From positions 10,666 through 74,665 of the forward strand of contig JACKBM010000030.1 of assembly GCA_020634575.1 (NCBI GenBank): a DNA stretch of 64,000 bases, written 5' to 3'. Of the stretch, positions 41,570 to 50,691 are shown one piece after another (positions within the stretch are counted from its first letter, which is position 1; each line of letters starts with the position of its first letter). Under the pieces are notes generated by a model. The model searched no databases. It was not told the DNA's origin and was given only the letters and a program-made list of their open reading frames with translations. Both the position numbers and the translations under genes were made by a program. This DNA comes from Ardenticatenales bacterium. GTDB lineage: Bacteria > Chloroflexota > Anaerolineae > Promineifilales > Promineifilaceae.

Positions 41570-44500
41570 ATGTCTAACCTTGTTGGCCAACAGATAGAAC
41601 AATATCAGATCCAGAAGCTTCTCGGCGAAGGCGGGATGGGATCGGTCTATCAAGCCTATGATCTGAACCTGGCGCGCATTGTGGCGCTGAAAGTGACGCA
41701 TCCCCAGCTGGCCCGCCAGCCGCAGTTCCAACAACGCTTCATGCAGGAAGCGCGCGCGGCGGCCCGGTTGAAACATCCTTCCATTGTCGATATCTACCAT
41801 TTTGGCACCTATCGCGACATGCTCTACATGGTGATGGAGTTTGTCGAAGGCGCCAGCCTGGGCGCTTATATCCGCCAGTTACAGCGGTCCGGTCAGGTTA
41901 TTGAGCTGCGGGAGACGCTGTTCATCCTGGCTCAGGTCGCTGAGGCGCTGGGTTACGCGCACCGGCAGGGGGTGGTTCACCGGGATATCAAGCCGGACAA
42001 TGTGCTGCTGCGCAAGCTGGATGACCCGGAGCAACCGGGCCAGCCGCCAATCCGCGCCAAGGTGACGGATTTTGGTCTGGCCAAACTGTTGGAAGGCGGG
42101 CTGGAGACGGCGACAGGTACCTTTATGGGTACGCTGCCGTACATGTCCCCGGAACAATGCCTGGGCCAGGAGCTGGATGGTCGTTCTGACCTCTACTCGC
42201 TGGGAGTGATGTTGTTCCAGATGGCGACCGGCCGGTTGCCATTTGATATCCGCACACCCACCGAAGCGGTCATGAAACATATGAAAGAGGCGCCGCCCGC
42301 GCCGCGGACCATTAACCCCGGCCTGCCGCGCCCGGTAGAGCGGGTGATTGAGCAGTCGCTGGCCAAAAGCCCCGGCGACCGCTACGCCACGGGCAGCGAG
42401 TTTGCCCGGGCCATGCGGAGCGTGATGGGCGAGCTGACCTCAGCCGATGTGACCCAATTTGCCGCCGGCAACACCGTCATGAGCCTCATGACCCAGTTGG
42501 ATACGGGTTCCGCGGCCCCCATGCCCAGCCGCATGGGCGCGGACCTGACGGCGCCCCCCGGTTCCGAGCAACTGATCATCACCCGCAAAGGGCAGGAGCC
42601 GCGCTCCTATCCGCTGGACCGTGAATCTTTCACGATTGGCCGAACCCAGGAAAATGACATTGTCCTGAACGTGTCCGGCGTCTCACGCCAACATGCCAAG
42701 ATCGAACGGAGCGGTGCCGGCTTCACGGTAACGGACCTCAACAGCACCAACGGCTCGTTTCTGGACGACCAGAAGTTACTGCCCGGCATCCCGGAGCCCT
42801 GGGATAGTGGCCGGATGTTGCGGATTGGCTCCTACTTCCTGAGCTGGCGCCGTGGCGCCGGGGCAGCCCCGGCGGCGGGCGCGATCTCGCCGGGCCAACT
42901 GCCGGTTCAGAAGCCGCCGATTGCCGAGGCGCCAACTTACTCGCCAGGTCAGGGCCAGGGCACTTACGCGGCGACACAACCGGCCGGTCCCAGCCGCCCC
43001 GTCCCTGTCGGCGCCACCCAGATGCTGAGCCGCAGCGGTGAAATGAGCCTCACCATCAACCCGACCAATGTCAAGGTTGAGCCGGGCGGTCGCCAGATCA
43101 TCCAGGTAGACCTGCTCAATACCGGGGCAACGGTGGACCATTTTATGGTCAACGTTCACGGCATCCCGGCTGATTGGTACACAGAGCCGGGCAATGCGGT
43201 CCATCTGATGCCTGGCGCCTCGTCGATGGTATCCGTTACTTTCCACCCGCCACGCCAGAGCAGCACCCGGGCGGGTGACTATGATTATGAGATTGTGGCG
43301 CGTTCGCAGTCCCGGCCCAACGAATCGGCGTCGGTGACCGGCCGGTTGACGGTTGGCGCTTTCCACGATTTCCGCACCGATATGCGGCCGGCGACGGTGC
43401 GCAGCGGCCGCAATGTGCGCCTCCTGGTGCAGAACACGGGGAATGCGCCGATGAGCTATGTGGCCATCGCCCGCGATCCGTCGGACACCATTCAGTTTGA
43501 GGGCAACAATCGCCGGCTGGAAGTGCAGCCGGGTGAGCGGCAGACGGCGGATATCCGCGTCTCCGCCGCCAAACGCCCCTTCATCGGCAGTACCACCACC
43601 CAGCCATTCTCGGTGGAGCTAGCGGCCGGGGACGGTGCCCAAAAGGCCCAGCAGGGGCAGCTGCAGATCCGGCCGATCCTGCCGACCTGGATTATTCCCC
43701 TGGCGGCCTTCTTCCTGATTGGCCTCTGTGCCATTTCTCTGTTTGGCATCAATTTCTACCGTAACCTGCAGAATGACAATGCCACGCTGACGGCTGAGTT
43801 TGTCGCTAACATCAACCTGGCGACCGCTGATGTGCTGACGCGCCAGTTTGAGGAGCAGCAAGTCGCGGCTCAGGAAGAACAGGCGCAAAATGCGACCGCC
43901 ACCGCCCTCTACCTCACCGCCCAGGCGGAAGGGGATGATGACAACGACGGTCTCAGCAACAACCAGGAAGCGGCCCTCGGCACCCAGCCGGACAATCCCG
44001 ATACCGATGGCGATGGTCTCTCCGATGGTGAAGAGGTCAACCGGTACGGCACCCAGCCCAAGAACATCGACACCGATGGTGATGGTCTGGTAGATGGCGC
44101 CGAGGTGGAAGCGGGGACCAGCCCCATCAACCCGGACTCCGACGGCGATGGTGTGCCCGACGGCCTGGACGATCAGCCATTGGCCACGCCCATTCCAACC
44201 GATACACCGACCGGAACGCCGACGCCAACGACAGAACCGACGGAGACGTTCACACCCACGCCGACAACCGAATTCACGCCGACACCAACCGCCACCGTAA
44301 CGCCGACGGCGACGGCAACCGAGCCTCTTGAGCAGGACCGCAGCAGCGAAGTTTCGGTGGTCAATAACCGGACCATCTACTACATTCGGCTGACCGAGCC
44401 GGGGCTTATCACCGTCAATGCTTCCTGGACAGGTGCGCAAAGCCAGTTGAGCTTGCTTATCAACGGGCCGGGTCAGCAAGGATTCTACGCCCGCCAGGAT

Positions 44501-44953
44501 GGCTCCAGCGAGCTGTCGGTGAGCTACCAGGTCACGGCGGATGACTTCGATGATGGTGATGAATGGCGGGTGACGGTGGCCAGCTTCGGCAGCGACCGGG
44601 CCGATGGCACGATTACGATTTCGTACCCCAGCGGTTCGACCGATGGTGCCTTTGAAACGACCTTTGTCGTGGTGCCCAGTTCAGGTTCAGCGGTGAAGGT
44701 GCTGGTCTTAAATGATGCCGGCCCCATCGAGGCTGAGGCCGAGTGGAACGGTGATCCCAACAGCCTGGCGCTGATCGTCAATGGCCCGGGGCAGGTTAAC
44801 GCTTATGCGCGCCAGGATAGCGACAGCCCGGTTTCTGTAAATTACACGGTGACTGCGTCTGACTTTTCGGCCGGTGATTACTGGCGGGTTAGTCTGACCA
44901 CCTTTAGCGTCATAGACAGCCTGACGGCAACTATGACATTGACACATCCGTAG
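41570..44953 (+). CDS. Transmembrane Ser/Thr kinase 2 with FHA domain, TSP3 stalk and PPC-like ectodomains
   Basis: A 1127-aa kinase. Domains in order: kinase 1-275 (GEGGMGSVYQAYD, HRDIKPDNVL, DFGLAKL); FHA ~333-427 (FTIGRTQENDI, VSRQHAKIE, LNSTNGSFL); two Ig/NEW3-like domains ~480-700; TM ~702-728; thrombospondin-3-like Ca-binding repeats ~788-867 (DTDGDGLSDGEE type, four units); a TPTPT linker; two PPC-like beta domains ~924-1127 that are internal duplicates (INGPGQQGFYARQD and VNGPGQVNAYARQD). The kinase, FHA and Ig domains are on the cytosolic side by topology. Confidence 0.9.
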   Translation: MSNLVGQQIEQYQIQKLLGEGGMGSVYQAYDLNLARIVALKVTHPQLARQPQFQQRFMQEARAAARLKHPSIVDIYHFGTYRDMLYMVMEFVEGASLGAYIRQLQRSGQVIELRETLFILAQVAEALGYAHRQGVVHRDIKPDNVLLRKLDDPEQPGQPPIRAKVTDFGLAKLLEGGLETATGTFMGTLPYMSPEQCLGQELDGRSDLYSLGVMLFQMATGRLPFDIRTPTEAVMKHMKEAPPAPRTINPGLPRPVERVIEQSLAKSPGDRYATGSEFARAMRSVMGELTSADVTQFAAGNTVMSLMTQLDTGSAAPMPSRMGADLTAPPGSEQLIITRKGQEPRSYPLDRESFTIGRTQENDIVLNVSGVSRQHAKIERSGAGFTVTDLNSTNGSFLDDQKLLPGIPEPWDSGRMLRIGSYFLSWRRGAGAAPAAGAISPGQLPVQKPPIAEAPTYSPGQGQGTYAATQPAGPSRPVPVGATQMLSRSGEMSLTINPTNVKVEPGGRQIIQVDLLNTGATVDHFMVNVHGIPADWYTEPGNAVHLMPGASSMVSVTFHPPRQSSTRAGDYDYEIVARSQSRPNESASVTGRLTVGAFHDFRTDMRPATVRSGRNVRLLVQNTGNAPMSYVAIARDPSDTIQFEGNNRRLEVQPGERQTADIRVSAAKRPFIGSTTTQPFSVELAAGDGAQKAQQGQLQIRPILPTWIIPLAAFFLIGLCAISLFGINFYRNLQNDNATLTAEFVANINLATADVLTRQFEEQQVAAQEEQAQNATATALYLTAQAEGDDDNDGLSNNQEAALGTQPDNPDTDGDGLSDGEEVNRYGTQPKNIDTDGDGLVDGAEVEAGTSPINPDSDGDGVPDGLDDQPLATPIPTDTPTGTPTPTTEPTETFTPTPTTEFTPTPTATVTPTATATEPLEQDRSSEVSVVNNRTIYYIRLTEPGLITVNASWTGAQSQLSLLINGPGQQGFYARQDGSSELSVSYQVTADDFDDGDEWRVTVASFGSDRADGTITISYPSGSTDGAFETTFVVVPSSGSAVKVLVLNDAGPIEAEAEWNGDPNSLALIVNGPGQVNAYARQDSDSPVSVNYTVTASDFSAGDYWRVSLTTFSVIDSLTATMTLTHP

Positions 44954-44958
44954 GCAGG

Positions 44959-44996
44959 CGGCAGGGGGAATAGTAGGCTGGTCCCCCTGCCGTAAA
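44959..44996 (+). terminator. Terminator-like hairpin after kinase 2
   Basis: A perfect 11-bp stem (44959-44969 with 44982-44992) with a 12-nt loop, followed by TAAAATTC. The weak T tract makes efficient termination uncertain. Confidence 0.6.
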
Positions 44997-45047
44997 ATTC
45001 ACGCCCTTTCTGCTCTGCTGCCGGTGGGATGCTGATACAATTTGCTT

Positions 45048-48000
45048 ATGCCAAATTTGATCGGGACCCAATTGGACCAATATCGTCTGGATTCGTTGCT
45101 GGGCGAAGGGGGTATGGGAGCCGTATACCGGGCTTATGACATCAACCTGGCGCGTACAGTCGCCGTCAAGGTGATGCATTCGCACCTGGCCCAGCAACGT
45201 CAATTTCAGCGCCGCTTTATGACGGAGGCTCGAGCTGCGGCTCGCCTCAAGCATCCTTCAATCGTCGATATCTATCATTTCGGCAATCAGCTGGGCATGC
45301 TCTACATGGTGATGGAGTATGTGCAGGGCTTGAGCCTGGGCGCCTACATTCGCCGGCTGCATCAGAGTGGCCAGGTCATTGAGCTGCGCGAGACGCTGCT
45401 CATGCTGGCCCAGGTGGCTGACGCCCTCGGCTACGCGCACCGGCAAGGTGTCGTCCATCGGGATATCAAGCCAGATAATATTTTGCTCGCCCGCCTTGAC
45501 GAGCCGGATGAGGAAAGTGAGATCCCCTTACGCGCCAAGGTGACAGATTTTGGCCTGGCCAGACTGGTTGAAGGCGAACAAATCACGGCGACGGGGACAT
45601 TTATGGGCACGCTGCCCTACATGTCGCCGGAGCAATGTCTGGGGCAGGAGCTGGATGGGCGTTCCGATCTGTATTCGCTGGGCGTGATGTTGTATGAGCT
45701 GACTACCGGCCGGTTACCCTTTGACATCCGCACCCCCACCGATGCCGTCGTCAAACATATGGAATCGGAACCGCTGCCGCCGCGGGAAGCCAATCCGCAG
45801 CTGCCGTCGGTGATTGAAGCTGTCATCCTCAAGGCAATCGCCCGTGACCCGGCCCAGCGTTTTGCCACCGGTGGTCACATGTCGCGTGTTCTGCGCGCCG
45901 CCGCCGGCAAATTGACGGCCAACGAAGTTACCCGCTTCAGCGCTGTTGGTCCAATCTCCAGCCTGGTGACGGAACTCCAGCACGAGGCAGCCCCCATCCC
46001 CACGCAGATGGGTGATGAGTTGACCTTGCCACCGGGTAAATGCCAGCTTATCGTCGCCCGCAAAGGGGAAAAGCCGCGCCGCATCGAAATGAGCGGCGAT
46101 ACGATCCATATCGGGCGTACCAATGATAACCAGGTTGTGCTGACGCAGTCCGGCATTTCCCGGCAGCATGCCCGGGTGGAACGGACACCGGCCGGTTGGC
46201 AGATTACCGACCTGGGCAGCACCAACGGAACTTTTCTGGATCGGCAGAAATTGCTATCTGGTATTCCGGAATTGTGGGAAGAAGGGACACCGGTACGGAT
46301 TGGTCCCTTTTTCATGACCTGGCGCGAGACGGGGCCGGCGGAGATAGCACCGGCCAGCAACGGTCGCGAAAACAGCTCCACCTACCTGGCCAATCGGCGT
46401 GCTGCGCTCAGCAATGAGGCGTCGCAAATCTTTAGCCAATCCGGCCGCCTCAGCCTGATCCTGGAGCCAAACCTGGTCAAAGTAACGCCAGGTGAGCGAG
46501 CTGACGTCAACCTGGAACTATTCAACCAGGGTTCCGCCGTTGATCATTTTAAGGTGGTGATAACTGAGCTGCCCGGCGAATGGTTTACCCTGGCCCAGGA
46601 CTCTATCCAGCTGATGCCGGGTTCCCATGCGACCCTCTCGTTCACTATCCATCCGCCACGCAGCCCCAGCGCCGGCGTAGGCAAGCATCGCTATCAGATT
46701 GAGGTCCGTTCAACCAGCAATACGCTGGAGTCAGCGGCTGTGACCGGACAGGTGGAGATATCGCCTTTTGCCGAATTTTCTACCGACTTGCGGCCCGCGC
46801 AACTGCCCCATGGCAGTGTGGCTCAGCTGGTGGTGCAGAATAATGGCAACGCCCCGGCCAATTACAGCATCGTCGGGCGTGATCCAAGTGAGCAAATCTT
46901 GTTCATGGCTGCAGAGGAGAAAGTCTCCGTCCTGCCCGGCGAACGGCGTGTTGTTGATATTCAGATCAACGGCCGGCAGCAGCCCCTGTTTGGCCGGCAG
47001 CAGCAGCTACCTTTTTCCCTCCATGTGTTGCCCATTGGCGATGCGGCAGAGCTGCAGAGTGGTCAATCCTTGCCTGGTTTGCTGGATGTGCGGCCGCGGC
47101 TGCCGCGCTGGCTGCTGCCCGTTGGTATCGGTCTGCTCATATTTCTCTGCTTGATCGCCATCGGCGCCTCCGTCTTCTTTAACGAACGGACCAATACGGC
47201 CAGTCTGACGGCAACCGCCGCCTTCGTGGCTGATATTTCCCTGACTCAGGAAAGCGATGTTGACGGCGATGGCCTCACCTTTGCGGAAGAAACCCGCCTC
47301 AATACCAACCCTGACGTCGCGGATAGCGACAACGATGGCGTCGACGATGGTGCCGAGGTGGCGGCCGGTCTTGATCCCAACGACCCGGATGGCGATGATG
47401 ACGGCCTGAATGACGGTGACGAGTTGGCGCGTGGCACTGACCCGAAGCGTGTCGATTCAGATGGTGATGGTATTGGCGACGGAGAAGAAGTGCTGGGCGG
47501 CACGGACCCAACCAAGGCGGATACAGATGGCGATGGTCTGGATGATGGCGAAGACCCGGACCCGGGCCAGGCCCCCACACTGACTCCCACACCCATTCCT
47601 GACCCGCCCACGAATACGCCGGCGCCCAACACAGCCACACCGACCGATACGCCAACGGCAACGCCGTCGCCGACCATGACGGCCACTTCCAACATCCCGC
47701 CGCCCGGGCCGCCGCCGGCGGCTATTCCGGCTGAAGTTGCCTACATCGACGATGGCAACCTCTATTTCATGGTGTTGGGTAGCGCTGGTGGTGAGTTGTA
47801 CGAGGTCCTGGATGAACGGCAGTTGACCAATGGTAACAACACCGTGGCCGCGGCCATATCGCCCGATGGCGCCTATGTAGCCGTCCTGAATGTCTTTTTC
47901 CAGCAATACGAGCTGGCGGTGGTCTCCAGCGACGGCTCCAGCTTTAGTAGCCTGGTGGCGCCGGCCGATCTCTACACCGGCGACTTTGACCCGCCTGAAG

Positions 48001-48899
48001 AAGGTGTTACCCGCACGATCCAGCAGATCGCCTGGGCACCGGATGGCGAGACCATTCTGTTCAACACCGTTGGCAACTTCCAGTTTGGTGCGGTGCCGCA
48101 ATCAGATCTGTGGACGGTCACGCTGGACGGAGAGCTGACTGAGCTATTTGCCCCATTTGAAGCCGGCGCATTTGCCATATCCGCCAAGGGCGAACTATTG
48201 ATCGCCACGGATAGCGAACTATTCCGTACCGACCTGACCCGTAGCTTCAATGAAACATTGTTGTCCTTTGTCCCGGTGGTTACCTATTCGGAATATGTTT
48301 ACCAGCCGCAGCCGGTCTGGACAGCGGATGGGGAGATGGCGTATCTGGTCTTGCCAAGCAGTGATCCGCTGGCTGACAATCCATTTGTGGATTTGTGGCA
48401 GATACCGGCCGGTGGTGCAGCAGAGCTGGCTGGCACCATCCTCAACAGCAGCTTCACGCTGGCCGATCATTATCTACTGTCTGCCACTGGTGCGCTGGCC
48501 TATGTTCAGCAGCCCCAGGATGACCCGGATATCAACCTGCTTTACTTCGGGCCGGCTGATGCTCTGCTAGAATATGACAGTGGTACCCAGTTGCAGCTAT
48601 TTGGCTGGAGTCCGGCCGGTGAGCGGCTCCTGTATGCTGAGAGTGGGGATGGCAGTTGGGCCGACGCCGATTTGAATTTCCGGATCGCTGATCAGGATGG
48701 GAATGTGGATGCCTACTTTACCGGATTGGGCGCATTCCGGGCGGGCTATTGGCTGACCGAGAGCCAATTCCTGCTGGTCGCCAGCGAGGATGGCCAGGCA
48801 GCGACGATCTACATCGCCAACCTGGAAGGCGCCATTGCCAGCCTGAAGCTGATTCAGCTGGAGCCGGGGTTAGTAGTGGATGTCCATCTGCCCGGCTAA
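45048..48899 (+). CDS. Transmembrane Ser/Thr kinase 3 with FHA domain, TSP3 stalk and beta-propeller ectodomain
   Basis: A 1283-aa kinase paralogous to kinase 2 through its cytosolic half: kinase ~1-275 (GEGGMGAVYRAYD, HRDIKPDNIL, DFGLARL), FHA ~334-425 (IHIGRTNDNQV, ISRQHARVE, LGSTNGTFL), Ig-like domains ~465-680, TM ~687-712, TSP3-like repeats ~737-840, a Pro/Thr linker, then a TolB-like beta-propeller ~893-1281 (AYIDDGNLYFMVLG, IAWAPDGETILFNTVGN, PVWTADGEMAYLVLP). The different ectodomain suggests a different ligand. The ATG at 45048 is preferred over the in-frame TTG at 45042; no strong ribosome site is seen. Confidence 0.9.
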   Translation: MPNLIGTQLDQYRLDSLLGEGGMGAVYRAYDINLARTVAVKVMHSHLAQQRQFQRRFMTEARAAARLKHPSIVDIYHFGNQLGMLYMVMEYVQGLSLGAYIRRLHQSGQVIELRETLLMLAQVADALGYAHRQGVVHRDIKPDNILLARLDEPDEESEIPLRAKVTDFGLARLVEGEQITATGTFMGTLPYMSPEQCLGQELDGRSDLYSLGVMLYELTTGRLPFDIRTPTDAVVKHMESEPLPPREANPQLPSVIEAVILKAIARDPAQRFATGGHMSRVLRAAAGKLTANEVTRFSAVGPISSLVTELQHEAAPIPTQMGDELTLPPGKCQLIVARKGEKPRRIEMSGDTIHIGRTNDNQVVLTQSGISRQHARVERTPAGWQITDLGSTNGTFLDRQKLLSGIPELWEEGTPVRIGPFFMTWRETGPAEIAPASNGRENSSTYLANRRAALSNEASQIFSQSGRLSLILEPNLVKVTPGERADVNLELFNQGSAVDHFKVVITELPGEWFTLAQDSIQLMPGSHATLSFTIHPPRSPSAGVGKHRYQIEVRSTSNTLESAAVTGQVEISPFAEFSTDLRPAQLPHGSVAQLVVQNNGNAPANYSIVGRDPSEQILFMAAEEKVSVLPGERRVVDIQINGRQQPLFGRQQQLPFSLHVLPIGDAAELQSGQSLPGLLDVRPRLPRWLLPVGIGLLIFLCLIAIGASVFFNERTNTASLTATAAFVADISLTQESDVDGDGLTFAEETRLNTNPDVADSDNDGVDDGAEVAAGLDPNDPDGDDDGLNDGDELARGTDPKRVDSDGDGIGDGEEVLGGTDPTKADTDGDGLDDGEDPDPGQAPTLTPTPIPDPPTNTPAPNTATPTDTPTATPSPTMTATSNIPPPGPPPAAIPAEVAYIDDGNLYFMVLGSAGGELYEVLDERQLTNGNNTVAAAISPDGAYVAVLNVFFQQYELAVVSSDGSSFSSLVAPADLYTGDFDPPEEGVTRTIQQIAWAPDGETILFNTVGNFQFGAVPQSDLWTVTLDGELTELFAPFEAGAFAISAKGELLIATDSELFRTDLTRSFNETLLSFVPVVTYSEYVYQPQPVWTADGEMAYLVLPSSDPLADNPFVDLWQIPAGGAAELAGTILNSSFTLADHYLLSATGALAYVQQPQDDPDINLLYFGPADALLEYDSGTQLQLFGWSPAGERLLYAESGDGSWADADLNFRIADQDGNVDAYFTGLGAFRAGYWLTESQFLLVASEDGQAATIYIANLEGAIASLKLIQLEPGLVVDVHLPG

Positions 48900-49037
48900 G
48901 GCGGCAACACGCTGATCCCTGGTGGTCGTTACCGCCAGTGTGCCCATCAGAATCAGGCAGTTGCGGCAGCAGGGCCAAATAGCTGGAAGTTAGCTCGATT
49001 CCCGAGTAGAATTAAACGGAGAAACAGCGAGGGGAGT

Positions 49038-50015
49038 ATGGCCCAGGATTTCATCATTCAACTTAAGATAGAAGGTCCGGACATGTCGGAGACGATGGCG
49101 CTGCCCGTGGGCAGTTCCGTGGTTGGCCGGCAGCGCGAGGCTGATATCCCTTTGCCCAGCCCGATGATTTCGCGACGTCACGCCCAGTTTGATGTGACGG
49201 ACAGTGGTTGCACGGTCACCGACCTGGAAAGCGCCAATGGCACCGTCCTCAACGGCCAGGCATTGACCGGCAAGGTGCCCATGACCTTAAGCCACGGTGA
49301 TGTGCTGGAGATCGGTCCGTTCCGCCTGACCTACGAGCAGATCCCGATTGCCCGGCCGGTTGCTGCTCCGGAACCGCCGCCGGAACCCCCCAAGCAAGAA
49401 GTTGAACCCAAGGTCAAGGTTGAGAAAAAGGCGCCACCCAAAGAAGTTGCGCCAGCGCCGCCGCCCTCCTTTTTCATCGAGCCTGCGTTCCAGCCGGAAT
49501 ATGATAAGGCGCCGCCCGGTTTGTCGATGACCGACAGCCGCTACCTGGATTATTTGCCCAGCAGTTATCAGAACGATTTTATGGCTCGCTTTTTGGCCTT
49601 GTTTGAGTCGATTCTGGGGCCAATTGAGTGGGGGGCAAACAATTTTGACATGTATCTGAGCCCGCGGACGACACCGGCCGGTTTTATTCCCTGGCTGGCC
49701 AGCTGGTTTGACCTGGAATTTGATTCCACCTGGTCAGAACCACAGAAACGTCTGCTCCTGACTGAGGCGCACCAGCTTTTTGCCCGGCGGGGCACCAAAT
49801 ATTCGCTCAGCCGTCTGCTCGAGATCTATACGGGCGACAAGCCAGAAATCGAGGATTTGCAGTCAGAACAAGATTCCTTCATTTTCACGGTGAACTTGCC
49901 CGTTGCCGAGGACAGTGTGAATCGCAACTTGATTGAACGTATGATTGAGGCGAATAAACCTGCCCATACGAGTTACGAACTACAATTCAAGCGGTCAGCC
50001 CGTGCCCGAAAATAA
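49038..50015 (+). CDS. FHA domain fused to gpI-type baseplate tail protein
   Basis: A 325-aa fusion. Residues ~1-105 are an FHA domain with the phosphothreonine-pocket residues intact (SSVVGRQREADIPL, ISRRHAQFD, ESANGTVLNG). Residues ~110-150 are a Pro/Lys/Glu linker. Residues ~160-322 match phage P2 gpI / eCIS tail protein I (SRYLDYLPSSYQNDFMARFLALFESIL, DMYLSPRTTPAGFIPWLASW, RRGTKYSLSRLLEIYTG, PAHTSYELQFKR). GAGGGGAG precedes the ATG. The gene is separated from the other baseplate genes by the three kinases. Confidence 0.92.
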   Translation: MAQDFIIQLKIEGPDMSETMALPVGSSVVGRQREADIPLPSPMISRRHAQFDVTDSGCTVTDLESANGTVLNGQALTGKVPMTLSHGDVLEIGPFRLTYEQIPIARPVAAPEPPPEPPKQEVEPKVKVEKKAPPKEVAPAPPPSFFIEPAFQPEYDKAPPGLSMTDSRYLDYLPSSYQNDFMARFLALFESILGPIEWGANNFDMYLSPRTTPAGFIPWLASWFDLEFDSTWSEPQKRLLLTEAHQLFARRGTKYSLSRLLEIYTGDKPEIEDLQSEQDSFIFTVNLPVAEDSVNRNLIERMIEANKPAHTSYELQFKRSARARK

Positions 50016-50107
50016 TGCTGTCCTGACCCTGATTTGTCATTAAAAAGTCATAGATTTCCCGGGCTATTACAGGAGGTGACCCCGTCTTCACGGCGGTTTA
50101 CACTTCA

Positions 50108-50135
50108 TTGACACCTCTGAGGCCCTGTGTATAAT
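50108..50135 (+). promoter_or_regulatory. Consensus sigma-70-type promoter
   Basis: TTGACA (50108-50113), 16-bp spacer, TATAAT (50130-50135). Both hexamers are perfect. The first credible downstream gene is the transporter ATPase ~550 nt away, implying a long leader unless the 50253 ORF is real. Confidence 0.75.
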
Positions 50136-50252
50136 TGCGCCAAAATAGGTGTTAGCCTATTTGCCCTTTGTTTGGCCTGGAAGTTCGCAGCAGGCGAATC
50201 AGTTGGGGTGGGGTGCCTGGCACTCCTGCAGTTTATGAGGAGAGGTTACTAC

Positions 50253-50567
50253 ATGGCAGCCGTGATGAACAATCATGTTCGTCGCTTGCCGTTTTTGCCG
50301 ATCCCCAAGGTTGTTACAATTTTGGTTCACTCAAACAAGTTGATCTTGACGGTGCCGGTGTCGGCACCCTGGTTTCTGTGCGAACCACGCTCAGTAAAAG
50401 GGCGTGTTAGTATGCCTGTTGAACGACACCTTCACGACCGTCTGTATGATCGTCACCCACTATCTAACCATGCCAGGACGCCATTGCTTGCGAGTCGCCT
50501 GAAACAGGGGCAGAGGTTTTGGCGCCTATCGGTAGGGCCGAGCGTAGGTTCTGGCGGTAGGGCATGA
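50253..50567 (+). CDS. Doubtful small ORF (104 aa)
   Basis: An ATG with GAGGAGAGG 8 nt upstream and a consensus promoter ~120 nt before opens a 104-aa frame (AAVMNNHVRRLPFLPIPKVV start), basic and rich in Arg, His and Pro. No domain is recognisable and the composition is unlike neighbouring proteins, so it may be a chance frame inside a leader. Confidence 0.25.
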   Translation: MAAVMNNHVRRLPFLPIPKVVTILVHSNKLILTVPVSAPWFLCEPRSVKGRVSMPVERHLHDRLYDRHPLSNHARTPLLASRLKQGQRFWRLSVGPSVGSGGRA

Positions 50568-50691
50568 AGAATGAACCAGGCTTTACAGGTATTGCTAATG
50601 CCGCGGCCAGACATGAAGGTTGGTTGGGCAACTGCCAGAGCGGCGGGAAGCTGGTTCCGGCCGGTTTAACTGCCCAGCGGAGTTAAGGAGA

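Larger units (their letters stand above)
50016..50691. other. 676-bp intergenic region between eCIS and the peptide transporter
   Basis: This region contains a consensus promoter (separate entry) and an exact anti-SD match, AGGAGGTGA at 50071-50079, with no start codon after it. A 104-codon frame at 50253-50567 is described separately as doubtful. The remainder shows no gene I can support and reads as a long untranslated leader or a decayed region. Confidence 0.5.

Noticed and set aside
22411..50015. Locus as a prophage or as a type VI secretion system
   Set aside because: There is no capsid, terminase, portal, integrase or lysis gene, and no TssJLM membrane complex or ClpV; the AAA+ ATPase, DUF4157 and DUF4255 set is that of an eCIS.
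50071..50079. Exact anti-Shine-Dalgarno match AGGAGGTGA as a gene start
   Set aside because: No ATG, GTG or TTG with an open frame follows at usable distance.
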